This document shows, one piece after another, positions 35,995 through 47,895 of a stretch of 64,000 bases of DNA. The position numbers and the translations under genes were made by a program. The stretch comes from Harmothoe impar (Eukaryota; Annelida; Polychaeta; Phyllodocida; Polynoidae): assembly GCA_947462335.1 (NCBI GenBank), contig OX381714.1:18820618-18884617 (forward strand). The letters are read 5' to 3'. Under the pieces are notes generated by a model, which saw nothing but the letters and a program-made list of their open reading frames with translations, was not told where the DNA came from and did no database searches. Within the stretch, counting starts at the first letter, position 1. Each line of letters starts with the position of its first letter.

Positions 35995-36034
35995 ATATAC
36001 GCTTCCACCCGAGGACACGGTATGAGCGACCTGG

Positions 36035-36125
36035 TATGTGCCTTAGAACTCGAAAGAATGATAAGAATGTACACTGACTTCTAATGAGGTGAAATTGCTC
36101 TAGATATCACACTCCAGATGCCCTG
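36035..36125. repeat. Dispersed repeat fragment (copy at 23245-23332)
   Basis: Shares GAAAGAATGATAAGAATG and GATATCACACTCCAGATGC with the 23.2-kb copy. It begins about 40 bp after the end of the 35686-35994 foldback element. Confidence 0.5.
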
Positions 36126-37076
36126 TACATATACGTATACATGTTGTACTAGAGATATATGTGTTTCACATAACATAGTCTAGAATCCAGGGCATTACTA
36201 TAGGTCGGATCTATATTTTACTTAGTTCGACATGAGATCGACATGAGACGGACAGCACCGACTAGCCGACCATGGCCTCAACTCGTGGATGATTGAATCA
36301 ACCCCCAAATTGCCTAAATTTAAATTGATACACCTTTTCAATTTGGTTAAGACTGTCTAGGGCCAGCTTTGTTTTGCTAGGTCGGGTCGGATAACATGAA
36401 ACAGACCTATCTCGTTTAACCTAAAGCGAGTAAAATGAGTAATTATCTTTCTAGTGTATATCGCCACCATCTCAGTAAGTGTGAAGGATGGTTTTTAAAT
36501 GGTGTGAGTTTCTTATGTTAAAAGGATTACACACGCAATTTCAACTTATTAACTCATCACCTGACAACACCCGGGTGACAACATGACGGCCCACCACATC
36601 CTCCTGTTCAGCGTACATATAGGCGATATGTTTAGAACTAGCTGATCAACATATTAGCCTGGCTCTGCACAGCGAAAAGAAACAGAGTCAAAACGAGTTC
36701 AGGTTGCCTCCAGAATGACTCCCCTCTAACCAAAGTAATGAGAATTCATAGACATGGCTCTATGGAAGACTCCCTAAAGCTATAATCTCTCAGCTATAAA
36801 TATATCTTGACCTTAAAGCACTCAAAGATAGGAGACTGTCCCAGTTACGCAATTTAATGTTTTGATTATGCAAAATATCTGGTACATCGGTCCCTGAGGA
36901 TCAAAAAAGAACATGAACCGATCATAGGATCAAATTTGTTAACCCAGTCCAACGGCCCAAAGATCAAAGAGTCGGTGGGATAAGGAAAAATGGGAATTGG
37001 ACTATCTTTATCCTGAGGAACAAAAGGCGGAAAAAACGTCCAAGTTTAAAAGGTTCACTAAGAGCGAAAGAGGTCA
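36126..37076. other. Non-coding stretch
   Basis: No gene or clear element recognised. Confidence 0.35.
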
Positions 37077-37856
37077 GGGGCTCGATTCATAAGTTTCTAT
37101 GACACAGAGAGCTATTTTACTGCTACGACCATTGCTAATCGTCCAGGTGTCATTTTATGCCATACCTACGACATCTGTTTATCAGTTGTAAAGGTGGAGA
37201 AAAATAACCACACATACGACCAGCTTATCTCATACGACTAGCTTATCTCAAGAAAATCGTAGAATGCTGTCGTACAAAAAAAAAGGTGCATTTCAAAAGA
37301 AAATTGTAGCAAATTTCCAATCTACCTGATCGTACAGAATACCTGTAAAAGGTGGTTTTAAGGGCAAAAATGCCCATTGCACAACAGATGGCTGAGACAG
37401 CCTCTGAAGTCATCTCAGCCATTCAAAAAATCTTTAATAATGGTTTATTTTGTACCAAACCAAGCTGTAATAAATCATAATGATATTTAGACTGCCCTGT
37501 AAGAATGAGTGCCTCATAAATTCACTATATCATACATTTTTTGAAAATCATATTTCAACTATTTCCTCCTAAATCGTAGTGTGGGTGATATTTTAATGTA
37601 CTCTGTTATACAAAGTTAAAATTTTAGCATATTACTTTTACAACAACTTTCTAATGTTAGTGATACGACTGAATAAAGAAAATGTGTTCTATCATTATGA
37701 TTGTGAAATGCACCACATTTCTCTGTACGACTGCCTTGTATGACTCCTTTAATACTACCCGTAAAAAAATACAATTTGCCCTCTTTTCCCTACAGACATG
37801 TTATTTTGTGGTCGTAGCCTTTCTGAGCTGTCGTACATTGTTATGAATCGAGCCCC
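37077..37856. mobile_element. 780-bp element with GGGGCTCGATTCATAA inverted ends
   Basis: Perfect 16-bp inverted ends, GGGGCTCGATTCATAA on the left and TTATGAATCGAGCCCC on the right. Inside each end lies further imperfect inverted similarity (CTACGACC / GGTCGTAG). The interior is AT-rich and non-coding, so this is a non-autonomous DNA element. Flanks AGGTCA and AGGCCT do not give a clear target duplication. Confidence 0.7.
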
Positions 37857-38670
37857 AGGCCTCGGTTGGTGTAATCTTTCAGCATTATACTTGTACCATC
37901 ATGGCAATACTTAAACTAATGCAGCAAGAAAAGGTGACTTCTCAGAAAAGTTGTTAATAAAGTTTTAAAACATTTCTGAAGTGGGACCAACAAATACATT
38001 AATGTAACCTCAAAAGCCTGCATTCTAATATACACTATTTGAAAGATATTATTGTCCTGCGATGATATAAGATATTCGCAAACATAGCCATTACAGACAA
38101 TGTTATGAGGATTGTGCTAAAACCATTATAAACACAACTTTATTACCAAAAAGTCACCCTTTCTTGCTGCATTGGTCTATAATAGTCCTACTCACCAGCT
38201 TCAATGCACAGATAGCAACACAAGGTATAGTTTTACAACCGTGATCTGCAGTAACTTAACCTGAGCTCCAGTAATCAGATAACGGCACATCATCCAACGG
38301 TGATCTGCATCAAAATAACATGATCGATCCGCATAAAATATCGTGAACTACAACAACACATTTTTTTTCTTTTTAACAATTCAACTTTATTTGGCAATTC
38401 TATGTTTGTACAATATATAGCACAGGTTTATTTACTAACTCACCGAACAATAGAGAAGCAGGTGAGAAAAAGATAGCTCAGTTACAGCTTAGATTACTGG
38501 TAGCTATTTACACTGGGAAGTGTCTCATGTATCAGCATGGCATGTGTGCAGCCACCGACAGGCAACCAAACACATTAATTATGTGAGGCCCATGGATCCA
38601 CTGCTGTAGATACAGGTGATATGTATCTTGAGGCGTTTATTGTTATTGTAGAGGTCGCGGAAAACTTAGT
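37857..38670. other. Non-coding stretch
   Basis: AT-rich, with an AAGAAAAGGTGACTT / AAAGTCACCCTTTCTT pair near 37926 and 38150 hinting at an old inverted-repeat element. No gene recognised. Confidence 0.35.
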
Positions 38671-38674
38671 CATT

Positions 38675-38746
38675 GGATCCGCTGGGAATCGAACCACAGA
38701 CCTCTCACACCGGTGACAAGTGTGCTAACCGTTACACTACCAACCC
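38675..38746 (-). other. tRNA-like sequence (pseudo-tRNA or SINE head)
   Basis: On the minus strand a 72-base stretch begins GGGTTGGTAGTGTAACGG (A-box-like) and has a perfect B box GGTTCGATTCC near its end, with GGATCC at the 3' acceptor position. The T stem has mismatches and the anticodon loop lacks a U33 in the best fold, so a functional tRNA is unlikely. It is more probably a tRNA pseudogene or a tRNA-derived SINE head. Confidence 0.4.
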
Positions 38747-39159
38747 GCGTCTGACTGTTCTCCGCTCTCTACGTTACTGGATCGGTATGGTACAGAGGGG
38801 GAGGATTACCCAGGTGTTTCACGCCTTCGGGCTCTCCACCAGGGTACGGGGAATCCGACCCCTACATTATCATCATATTGCCAAATAAGCCGTTGTCCTT
38901 GACAATATTTGTGTTATGTATTTGCACCATGTCGTACAGGTAAGTTGATACCTTAAATATTTTTGAAATCGACCACAGGCCTTGGCCCCCCCCCCCCCAA
39001 AAAAAAAAAAGCAAAAAGGGGGAAGAAGAGAGGTGAAAAAAGAGGGGGAAAAAGAGAAAAGGGGACATTTTCCAAGCCAAATGAAAAAGGCTAGACACAG
39101 ACTCGAGTCATTATTGTGTCCCAAAATGTGTGATAAGTCGCCATTTTAATTCTAGATGA

Positions 39160-39320
39160 TCAAAATTTGCTGGGGGGGCATGCCCCAAGCCCGCCCCCCC
39201 CCCTAGTATGGCCGCTGTGCGCGCTTCGCTTGCGGTGCGCATAGGAACAATCGGTCGCTCCGGGTTGGCCAGGTTTGCCCCCCCCCCCTCTAGAAAATCC
39301 TGGATCCGCCACTGGGACAT
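39160..39320. mobile_element. Partial element with CAGTGGCGGATCCAGGA end
   Basis: Read on the minus strand the sequence starts CAGTGGCGGATCCAGGATTT, a hAT-like terminus, followed by a G tract and GCGCACAGCGGCC. The opposite end is not clear. G/C homopolymers at 39170-39205 and 39277-39290 may mark the element's interior. Confidence 0.4.
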
Positions 39321-39357
39321 TATCTGTGAACGAGCGACACTTGGTCATATATGATAT

Positions 39358-39475
39358 CATCTACAAGGGCCGTGGACCCATTATTGATCTACAAGGGCCG
39401 TGGACCCATTATTGCACATGAATAATGTTGTAAGTTTGGACGCAATAAAACCTTTTTGAGCTTGAACTTGAGATT
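39358..39475 (+). mobile_element. LINE/retroelement 3' end
   Basis: A 28-bp unit containing CTACAAGGGCCGTGGACCCA is duplicated, then follow GCAATAAAACC and TTGAGCTTGAACTTGAG. An AATAAA followed by a short TTGAACTTGA repeat is typical of CR1/Jockey-like LINE 3' termini. No RT coding is seen upstream, so it is a truncated copy. Confidence 0.4.
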
Positions 39476-40326
39476 GTTGTGATTCTCGCTCTTCAGTCAA
39501 GGATTTTTATATTGACTCTTCTTGCTTCAGTATACAAACTTTATGGCTCACGACCCATCTCCCTTTATAAGGTGGCTCTCCATCTTGAGAGAAAATTAAC
39601 ACGTCTTTATCCTAATTTTATAGTTATTGTTTTTTTCATCAAAAACTTTAAGTTTTTCTGATATATACAACACAACTAGAGTCCCAACTTGGTTTTACGG
39701 TAGCAATTTTATCAGATATTTGAACCTACAGTTTCGGCTTGTGGGTAAGCCTTCATCAGGGTTGAATCAAATAATCATATTAGTTCTAAGGTACACCGTG
39801 AGTCCTTTCATGCAGAAATGTCAATGTGGTGTATTCTGGGTAAATCCATTGTCTATGATTACAGATCAATCAGAAAGTGTTTTATGTTAAGACATGTTTG
39901 TTCATTCTGGCACATGAATATTTCCATAATATATTATAGTTGTAAATATGACTTTATCACCAAAATAATATTATGATTAGAATATACATATCATTCACTT
40001 GTCATGGTAACAATAACAATTGATAACAGGAATAAATTAGTTAACACTCAGGATATATTTTTTCATTTATTTTTACATCAAAAAGTACGAGGCAAGTATG
40101 CCACTCTTGTGATAACTAAGTTGTAGCAGAAAACACGGTTTTCATGAAAATTATTCATATGCAGAAAAGCAAATGGATATTGCAATGAAATCGAGAGTCA
40201 GTTTAAATTACCTTTATCATTTAATCCATATTTATCTCATTGATGAACAATTGAAAACATAGAGGCGTATACAGAGAAATTAGGGTATTGCCATTTAATA
40301 CCTTCACGGTGATACATGTACCAATA

Positions 40327-40328
<2 letters not shown>
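39476..40328. other. Non-coding stretch with CCTGATGAAGGCTT-type word
   Basis: Near 39730-39765 the minus strand reads CCTGATGAAGGCTTACCCAC followed by a CCGAAACTG word, a phrase I recall near 3' ends of some retroelements (Penelope-like or LINE). Otherwise AT-rich and without a gene. Confidence 0.3.

Positions 40329-40395
<67 letters not shown>
40329..40395. repeat. (TA)n microsatellite
   Basis: About 66 bases of uninterrupted TA repeat. Confidence 0.98.
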
Positions 40396-40398
<3 letters not shown>

Positions 40399-40873
40399 AC
40401 CAATAATGTATGGATATGAGAGCACAAGGGTTGTGTATCGATGAATAACGACCGAGGTGCGTAGAAATAATGTTGATCTATGAAAAAGAAATGTAGACGA
40501 AACCACAGCCTGCAAGAAAAATAGAAGAAACACAATGTATAAGCAAACTACATTTTGAAATATAGCCTTTACCATGTGCATAAGGGCCGTAATTACTAGT
40601 ACAAAAGGGTTAGATAGTTAGGTATAGCTATATCAAAATATTCTTATGTTATCATTCTATTAGTTATTACAGCCTATTGTGGTCAACCACAAACACATCT
40701 AGGGCCTTTAGATAGGGGTGTTCAAACATGTAGTAATGGAAGTATTAATCTCCTAAGAGTAAAAATAGTAGCATAGTCTATGGGTATGTGGCACAACCAA
40801 TTGTATAGGCTACATACTTATGTCTAGGGTGGGTCACATGGGTACAATCTGAGCAGCCTGGTGGAAAAGTATA

Positions 40874-40970
40874 AGCTCAGTCTCATGAGATTGTAACAAT
40901 TGAAACGTCTTTGACCGGGTGTAGTCTTTGACCGGGTGTAGTCTTTGACCAGGCAGCATTAAAATGGCAG
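40874..40970. mobile_element. Solo end of the GTCTTTGACCGGGT foldback family
   Basis: Begins GCTCAGTCTCATGAGATTG and continues into three copies of GTCTTTGACCGGGTGTA. It matches the left end of 41699-42153 but no matching right end of its own is visible, so it is a truncated or rearranged copy. Confidence 0.5.
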
Positions 40971-41229
40971 AAATGAGGCCTATGTAGTAAGAAAAGCGGG
41001 GAAGATTCTTGAAGATTCTTCCTAAAACAATTTCCTAACACATTTTTATAACCTATTTTAAGATAAATCTGACCTTACCCACCAATACTAGTATTAATTT
41101 GTGAAACATTGCATTTAGGACTTTTTTTAGCTATTAGTGTAGTGAGTCGCAGTACTGCTTTCTATAGAACTGCATTAGTTTGGCTGACTATTTCTGTCAC
41201 TGTAGCCGGGCTGTACTCCTACCTGACTA

Positions 41230-41670
41230 ACCGGTATGTGACGACATAACTCGGGTTTGGTCTGCGGCCTGTGGAGTGCAACCCGACGTACTGCTTGTCC
41301 TGCCGTGGCTGACACCGGCTTCCCGCGATTCCTCGGGTCCCAAGTGTTTACGAGTTAGGTAGCGGAGTTGCATAACCTTCGGTATATAAACCCCTGTGCC
41401 CCTCCACTCCGGAAAGCAGTCTTGCTGTGCCTCCCTACCAGCTTATTGGTTGTTCTGCAGCAGAGATTTCTAGATCTCTGCCACACCTTTAGGCCATTTC
41501 CATTTGCTGCTTGAATCCTGGTTGCCCATGTGTCCCTCTCCCTTCTTCCCTCCGGGATTCAGTGGAGATTGACACATGGGTGCCAAACCTCTAGCTATAC
41601 TCCCTTTGAGGAGTCTAGCTCTGCTGGGGTTCTACCAGTGTACGAGAAAGCCGGGGAATAGAGATTTGAG
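41230..41670 (+). other. GC-richer segment with TATATAAA (possible solo LTR or promoter)
   Basis: A GC-richer island starts around TGTGACGACATAACTCGGG and contains GGTATATAAACCCCTG, then a pyrimidine-rich TTGCTGTGCCTCCC. This resembles a TATA-box promoter as found in LTRs. No primer-binding site, second LTR or target duplication could be identified, so the call is tentative. Confidence 0.25.
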
Positions 41671-41698
41671 ATAAGACAGTGAGCGTATCACTCCTATA

Positions 41699-42153
41699 GG
41701 CTCAGTCTCACGACTTTGTAACGATTGGATAGTCTTTGACCTGGTGACGTCTTTGACCGGGTGACATCTTTGACCGGGTAGCTAGAAAAGGCAATTTTTT
41801 TGTGTTTTTCCGTACCTCTACTACATGAAAAAGTTTATGCGGATGCTTATTGCATAATACTTTGCACAGTGCAGCTCTTCAAACCCCATGTTATATAGAA
41901 AGTGACGTCTTTGACCGGGCAGAGGAAAAACTTGATAATGCTGTGATTCATGTAATAGGGTCTAGATTTAAACATAACCAACTTTGAAATAGATTTCCTT
42001 TCATATGGTCGGAAAATATGCTTTGACTTTTTCCAATTTATGCTATAATGACGTTTCCCGGTCAAAGACGTCACCAGATCAAAAACGTCACCCGGTCAAA
42101 GACATCACCCGGTCAAAGATGATCCAATTGTTACAAAGTCATGAGACTGAGCC
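41699..42153. mobile_element. GGCTCAGTCTCA foldback with iterated GTCTTTGACCGGGT, TATA duplication
   Basis: A 455-bp element begins GGCTCAGTCTCACGACTTTG and ends with the reverse complement (CAAAGTCATGAGACTGAGCC), flanked by TATA on both sides. Inside the left end GTCTTTGACCGGGTGAC recurs three times; the right end has four reverse-complement copies, and one further copy lies in the middle near 41905. It is a diverged relative of the GGCTGTGTCTC elements at 35.7, 52.3 and 53.9 kb. Confidence 0.8.
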
Positions 42154-43188
42154 TATAGCATTAGACATCATTTGAGTTGAAGCATATTCTATTTATTTAT
42201 TCCTGTATGATTCACAAGCTATTTTATGTGCCAACAGTAATAAAAGAGTATTTTCTGACAACCTATTTTCGAATCTGGAGTTATCTAAAGCTGACAGCTA
42301 TCTTCAATAGCCGGCAGCTACATTAGTAACAAACCATTTTGAAATATGACAAAAACTACCAGGGGATCAGTTGAGGTGATTATGGCGACAGATGGTACAC
42401 TTTTAACCATTTAAATTCTGTGCATATTAGAATATGTGTCTCATGAATATTTTGGGGTTTCGTATCAAGGTATCTTTGGTTTATATAGATTATTGATTCA
42501 CGTTCACATAATACATGTGCAACGTGCGTATGACTAGGTACATGACAAATTTGTTGGCCAGAGGAGAGATACCGTAAGAGAGTGAGAGTAATTGAAATGA
42601 ATATACGAGTTGAAAAATAGTTTCCAATGCATACTTATTCATGTAAGATATTCTATATACAAATACAAAATCAAAAAAATACATGTGGACGTCATAGCAT
42701 CTATGTTTAGGCACATGAGATCTGTGGAGTATTTTCCACCGCAAATGTTGAGTATAAGTATGTCTTATAGTCACAAAACACACAGGCATCATAAATAACA
42801 GACACATTAATAGTTTCCTCACCCATCCAGGCTACCTTAAAGAAGACAAAATATATAGATCACAAATATAATTATACACGGTGATGAATATACCCATATA
42901 ATATATATTTGACATCCGCTGTGGTTCACTGCACAGAGCATTTATTATATGACATCATACTGAATTATGCAATTAGCCATCCAGCAAGCGTTAGGGGTGG
43001 GGGAGGGAAGGGTATACACATGTACACGGACAACCTAGCCATGTTCAAGGGTCGTCACTAGTTACACATTATCTTAAAAATCTAACATAGGTGTTGCTCA
43101 GAACTATAAAAAAGCATGAATATGCATATACAGTCATCGTTCTGTGTCTGAACCTATAGTAAGAAGCATGGTAATTGACTGTCATTTG
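42154..43188. other. Non-coding stretch
   Basis: AT-rich; no gene or clear element recognised. Confidence 0.35.
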
Positions 43189-43397
43189 CACAGAGAAAAG
43201 AAGTAGAATCACTGTGACTCCCCACTTGATCACTATGGTTACTCTCCCCAGGACTCTAAAGTAACAAATTAGCAGACCTCTAAAATAACTTTATAATGAT
43301 TGGGAGTCACTTTAGAGTCGTGAGGAGAGCTACCTCAGTGATTGAGTCCAAACTCGCTTTTGGGAGTCACCGTGATTCTACTTCTTTTCTCTGTGTG
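43189..43397. mobile_element. Foldback element with CACAGAGAAAAGAAGTAGAA ends
   Basis: The left arm CACAGAGAAAAGAAGTAGAA plus TCACTGTGACTCCC is mirrored at the right (GGGAGTCACCGTGATTC then TACTTCTTTTCTCTGTG). Element length is about 209 bp, with the words GACTCTAAAGT / ACTTTAGAGTC forming a second inner inverted pair. No target duplication is obvious. Confidence 0.75.
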
Positions 43398-43751
43398 GTA
43401 CACTCACAACTGCCTTGTGAGACTTATGCCTGGAAATACCCTTAATCAATACCTGAGACAACATAATAATTTAAGATTACCCGGGTACACTTCCTCCACC
43501 CAATCAACATGGCCACCCAAAGTCGTCACCTGTGAATACCTATTTACATACATAAGGTTTTCCGTGTAGACGTATACTGATGCCTAAGCCTATACACACT
43601 AACCATTCACATGCAGGGCATTTTCAGACATGGATACTTTATCTCAGAGTTCCGATTCTATTAAAGCGATGACGGTAAGTTCCATTTCTTTTCCATTAGC
43701 TTGGATACAGTTTATATTTTGCACGTGATCATCGCCCATGTTCCTTTAATA

Positions 43752-43830
43752 ACCCTGTAGGGGATAGGTACATTAACCCTATAGCATAGGTATGATGCAT
43801 GAATGCAGCGTTGGTGAGCTATATTCTCAC
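43752..43830. repeat. CCCTTTAAGG family fragment copy g
   Basis: Contains TATGATGCATGAATGCAGC and the following GTTGGTGAGC, matching the middle of the family. Only a fragment is recognisable. Confidence 0.35.
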
Positions 43831-45272
43831 CACTCGCACTTACCACATAGCAGATTAGAACAGTACGAGAATTGTGAGTGGGAAGCGCTCGGTGAGAATG
43901 CCACTTTCAGATTACGGTATGTGGGATGATCACTGAACGTGTACGGCTTCGGCCCCTATCCAACACAATAGGAAATATTTTTTAACCTCAAGCACTGCCA
44001 TAACCATGCCGACACCATGAACGTTGGTACACCTTTTGCAATAGTCGAAGCACGCCGGACTATATATAGGACCCTCATCCTCTAAAAGTCGAGCGATATG
44101 ACTTTATGGGCGTATTCACAGAAGAACGTGAACAATGTTTTCTGTGCGATCTCAAAAGTATAACCTACGGCTTGAATTAAAACTATCAACTTCTTCTTTG
44201 TGTAATCTTAAAGGGAACACCCCATGTCATGATTCTTGATGGACTGGGGCTTTAGTGCCGTTAGGCCGTCATTGGATCAGTGATTGGTACCTATGAGTAA
44301 CAATTACTCAAAAGGTATAATGCAATATCACAAATTCAAATCTTCATGATGCCTCAGAGAGAATCATCACCGTGAGTCTACTCATACGAAAAGAAATGAA
44401 TGTGGCAGCACTCTATGTAGTCAGTTAAGATTATACAGAGAATAACATCTTAATCTTAATCTTAATACTTTTAAGGTTACGTAGGAAATAATGTCCACTT
44501 TCAGTCGTGAGATTGTCTCCAAGAGCATTCCATACGTGTACCTTTCTTTTGATAACAGAACAGTAACTGAGGTCAACTAGAGTAACTTCTCAATTCCGAT
44601 ACATGGACATGCCCTAAACGTCTGTCAAATTCAAAGCTGAATCATTTTCCCATGTGGACGTAGTGTTAATTATTCATTTAGTTAATTTGGAATAGACTGT
44701 ACCAATGTACAGTCGATGATAGACCCTCCTGTGGTCATTGGGGGGTTCTGCTATGTACCAGGCCTAGTGTGCACACTATACAGATGGTTTGTCTTATAAA
44801 CCACTGTTATACTAACATCTATTGGACAAACTAACACATATATAAGTTGATTCAGAAAGCTTAGTCTCCAGAGATGAGCGTGGGGCCTTTGTTGGCCTTT
44901 GTCTGCAATGAGGACCTCTGGTTAACCCCCAACAGAAACATGGGGATTTCTCACCGGCACATTGTTTTTAGGGAATTACAATTTGGAAGTCACCGTTTTA
45001 TTAGGGAATTCCGTTTTTGGAAGTCACCATGATTTCTACGGAATTTCACAGTTTTATTATGCATTGGCCAAGAATAATTAATTGGCTTTTGAGTTTATTT
45101 GACAAAGAATCATATGTGATTCATTGTCAAATATGACATTATTTTGTATTACATTAGTATTTGCTAGGCGCCCAGTCAAAGAGTCAAAATATGAGTATCA
45201 TAGACGCCTAATTTTCAAATATTGCAATATTGCAGTTCGACCACCACCGAGCCCCCTCCCCCATACTCCCCT
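43831..45272. other. Non-coding stretch
   Basis: Includes a two-fold repeat of GGAAGTCACC within TTAGGGAATT-type context at 44967-45035. No gene recognised. Confidence 0.35.
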
Positions 45273-45384
45273 ATGACATCTTGTGTTAAAAGAGTGAACC
45301 ACTTGAAAGGTAAAGTACAGATGTGTTATAGACGTCATAATCTGACCAGATAAGGATGCACTACATATATATAGTATGCATAAT
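45273..45384. repeat. 112-bp direct duplication, copy 1
   Basis: The stretch with GACATCTTGTGTTAAAAGAG and GACGTCATAATCTGACCAGA recurs at 45896-46007 with only about three differences over ~110 bp, which makes the duplication recent. Confidence 0.85.
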
Positions 45385-45745
45385 ATTGATGTCAAATCTA
45401 TCACATCATTTTAGTATGCACCTTAAGTCATGAATTAGACATCAATGTATTACGTGTATAATTTCTCAAAAAAAAGATGTATTTATCAAGATTTAACCAC
45501 TCGTTATGTCAAATAGTGACCACATTCAAACCTATGGATGATATCAAAAGACTAATGTCTCTTTCACATTGCCATTTAGATGTAAATAATATGTAAGTTT
45601 CCTGACAAACTACTATGTAAATTGATTTACTCCCTCAAGATGTCATTGTGGGGTCATTTTTATGTAGTAAAGTGAATATTACCAGGGAAAGACATACTTT
45701 TTACATAAGGTGCTAGCTGGGAAGAGAACCCAGCTAACAAAAAAA

Positions 45746-45831
45746 CACACGTTATTTTACGTCAAATGACGTTTTAAATGTTATATAGCGTTTGGCCATA
45801 GTAAGGAGCCTTAGAAAAACGTTATATAACC
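45746..45831. repeat. ACGTTATATAAC family copy 1
   Basis: CACGTTATTTTACGTCAAAT then GCCATAGTAAGGAGCC then AACGTTATATAACC. Near-identical to 46020-46104 and present in reverse orientation in an SLC22 intron at 60136-60245. Confidence 0.75.
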
Positions 45832-45895
45832 TAATATACTCATTCATGGTCAAAGTATTGCCAATGTAGATTGGATGCTAATGATATTGGTTAAG

Positions 45896-46007
45896 GGAGA
45901 CATCTTGTGTTAAAAGAGTGAACCACTTGAAAGGTAAAGTACAGATGTGTTATAGACGTCATAATCTGACCAGATAAGGATGTACTACATATATATAGTA
46001 TACATAA
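45896..46007. repeat. 112-bp direct duplication, copy 2
   Basis: Second copy of 45273-45384. It is followed after about a dozen bases by the second ACGTTATATAAC family copy, whereas the first ACGTTATATAAC copy lies between the two duplicates. Confidence 0.85.
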
Positions 46008-46019
46008 TATACAAAAAAA

Positions 46020-46132
46020 ACACGTTATTTTACGTCAAATGACGTTTTAAATGTTATATAGCGTTTTGCCATAGTAAGGAGCCTTAGAAAAACGTTATAT
46101 AACCTTATAAAATGTTGTAAAGCTTTTTTGTT
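46020..46132. repeat. ACGTTATATAAC family copy 2
   Basis: Same order of words as copy 1, extended by TTATAAAATGTTGTAAAGC. The ACGT and TATA core words are themselves palindromic. Confidence 0.75.
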
Positions 46133-46697
46133 CACCGGGAAATCCATACAGACACAGATAACTGTGCTACCTGTCTCTAAATTGCGTTAGGTACATACCA
46201 ACTTTAATGCCACTCATAAATTCTGACTGCAGTCCCATCGCTTATCAAGACGGCTTCAATGCTTTCAAATTACTGACCTTCCATCAACAGTGGGGGGGGG
46301 GGGGGGGAGTCTTCTATCGGTTTCAAGAAAATGTCATGTCTCTGTCTCTTAATAATCAGCATGTCCAATTCCAATTTTAACAAACGCATAGGTCCCATGT
46401 AGACTATAACATATGTCCATGTCCCACGTTGTTGGGGTTATCGTCCCATGTCAATTTTAGGAGAATTGCTGGGTTGAATTGAGTGCTTTGACCCGATAAC
46501 GGTAGGAATGGTGCAAGGGTCGGTCTTCTAGGTGTTTGTGGGGGTGGGGGGGGGGGGGTTAATGTCAGGTCCAAACTTTATTATTCACTCGCCCTATATG
46601 TAACTACAGGTGACAGCCCGACCTATAGACTGGCGGCTGTACGCTTGGCTGCATGCAGTAAGTATTGCCCCCGGACCATACAACCAACTTTGAATAG
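46133..46697. other. Non-coding stretch with G homopolymers
   Basis: G tracts at about 46291-46307 and 46540-46558. No gene recognised. Confidence 0.4.
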
Positions 46698-46940
46698 CCC
46701 TTTAAGGGCCGCAGTGTGTTTTAATTGATGCATTATGCGCTTTGTCGCTATGATGCGTGAATGCAGCTCAAGGGAAAAATTTGCTGGAACAGCTATCAAG
46801 CATTATACTGAGATACACTCCCGAAGGGTTGTCATGGTTCATGAATGCAGCCCTGGCTAGTAGACTTGCCAATGCTGCATTCATGCATCATGACGACGAA
46901 GAGCACAATGCATTAGAGTACTATGGATCCTTAAAGTGTT
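46698..46940. mobile_element. CCCTTTAAGG foldback family copy h (most complete)
   Basis: About 243 bp with long inverted arms: CCCTTTAAGGGCCGCAGTGT and GCTATGATGCGTGAATGCAG on the left, GCTGCATTCATGCATCATGA and GGATCCTTAAAG on the right. It lacks the nested core found in copies b and e, and so shows the unoccupied form. Confidence 0.7.
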
Positions 46941-47258
46941 GAACTGAGGGAGGGGTATGGGCCTACTAAGGTAGTTTCACTAGAAGTAATAGAACCAGAA
47001 AGGTTCAAGACGACTCCAGAAATGGATTCTACACCGGATCCTACCATGGACATGGTGGTAAGTCCCTTTTTTCTAGTAAACCTAATCATTTGATATTGTT
47101 ACATTCCCCTTGAACTTGGTGATGAAATATAAAAGTAATTCTGGATAGAAAATAAATGGTAATTCATTAATTTGAACTGCCGTGTAGTAAATGCGGTCAA
47201 CAGACATCCAGCGTGTGTGTATATTTAAGTCAGATAGACGACACCTGGCCAGGGTTCT

Positions 47259-47367
<109 letters not shown>

Positions 47368-47646
47368 ATTGGAGTATAGTTAAAACCTTTTGTGTCCATG
47401 TACCTTAGGGGGTGGGCCATACATCAGAAATAGTGGGGCAGGTCAAATATACATAGCAAATGTCCAGTGGAGGGGCAAAGTTGTATCTTATATAGCGTGG
47501 CTTCATGCGTATCACCCTTTCCACTCAAGAAGGAGACCCCCTTTTCATGTGTAAGGTAATTTATTTCATTAATATTATGTTTAAATATTAAAGAAAACAT
47601 CCTAACCTATAGCCTGGTATACTGTTATATGGAGCAGGGGTGATTA

Positions 47647-47864
47647 CAGAGGCGTAGGAAGCAAGTCTTTATTGGGGGGCCCAAGGGGGGCCCACTCCAA
47701 CCAACTTAAAGTATCAGTTTTTATGCACGATGCATCATATACATCCTTATATTAGATTGTATGGAAAAGTAGTATTTGAGCCCCTTTTAGGTCTGATTTT
47801 GGGGCCTGGCCCCCTCTGCCACCACTTTTCCCTGTGCGCCCCCCCCCCTTTTCCTACGCCACTG
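47647..47864. mobile_element. MITE with CAGNGGCGTAGGAA ends, copy 1
   Basis: A 218-bp element begins CAGAGGCGTAGGAAGCAA and ends TTTTCCTACGCCACTG. Both flanks read GATTA (47642-47646 and 47865-47869), a 5-bp duplication. The termini look hAT-like, but an 8-bp duplication is not seen. The interior has GGGGCCC-type runs. Confidence 0.7.
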
Positions 47865-47895
47865 GATTATATTATATTTTAAAGCTTTCTGAAAA

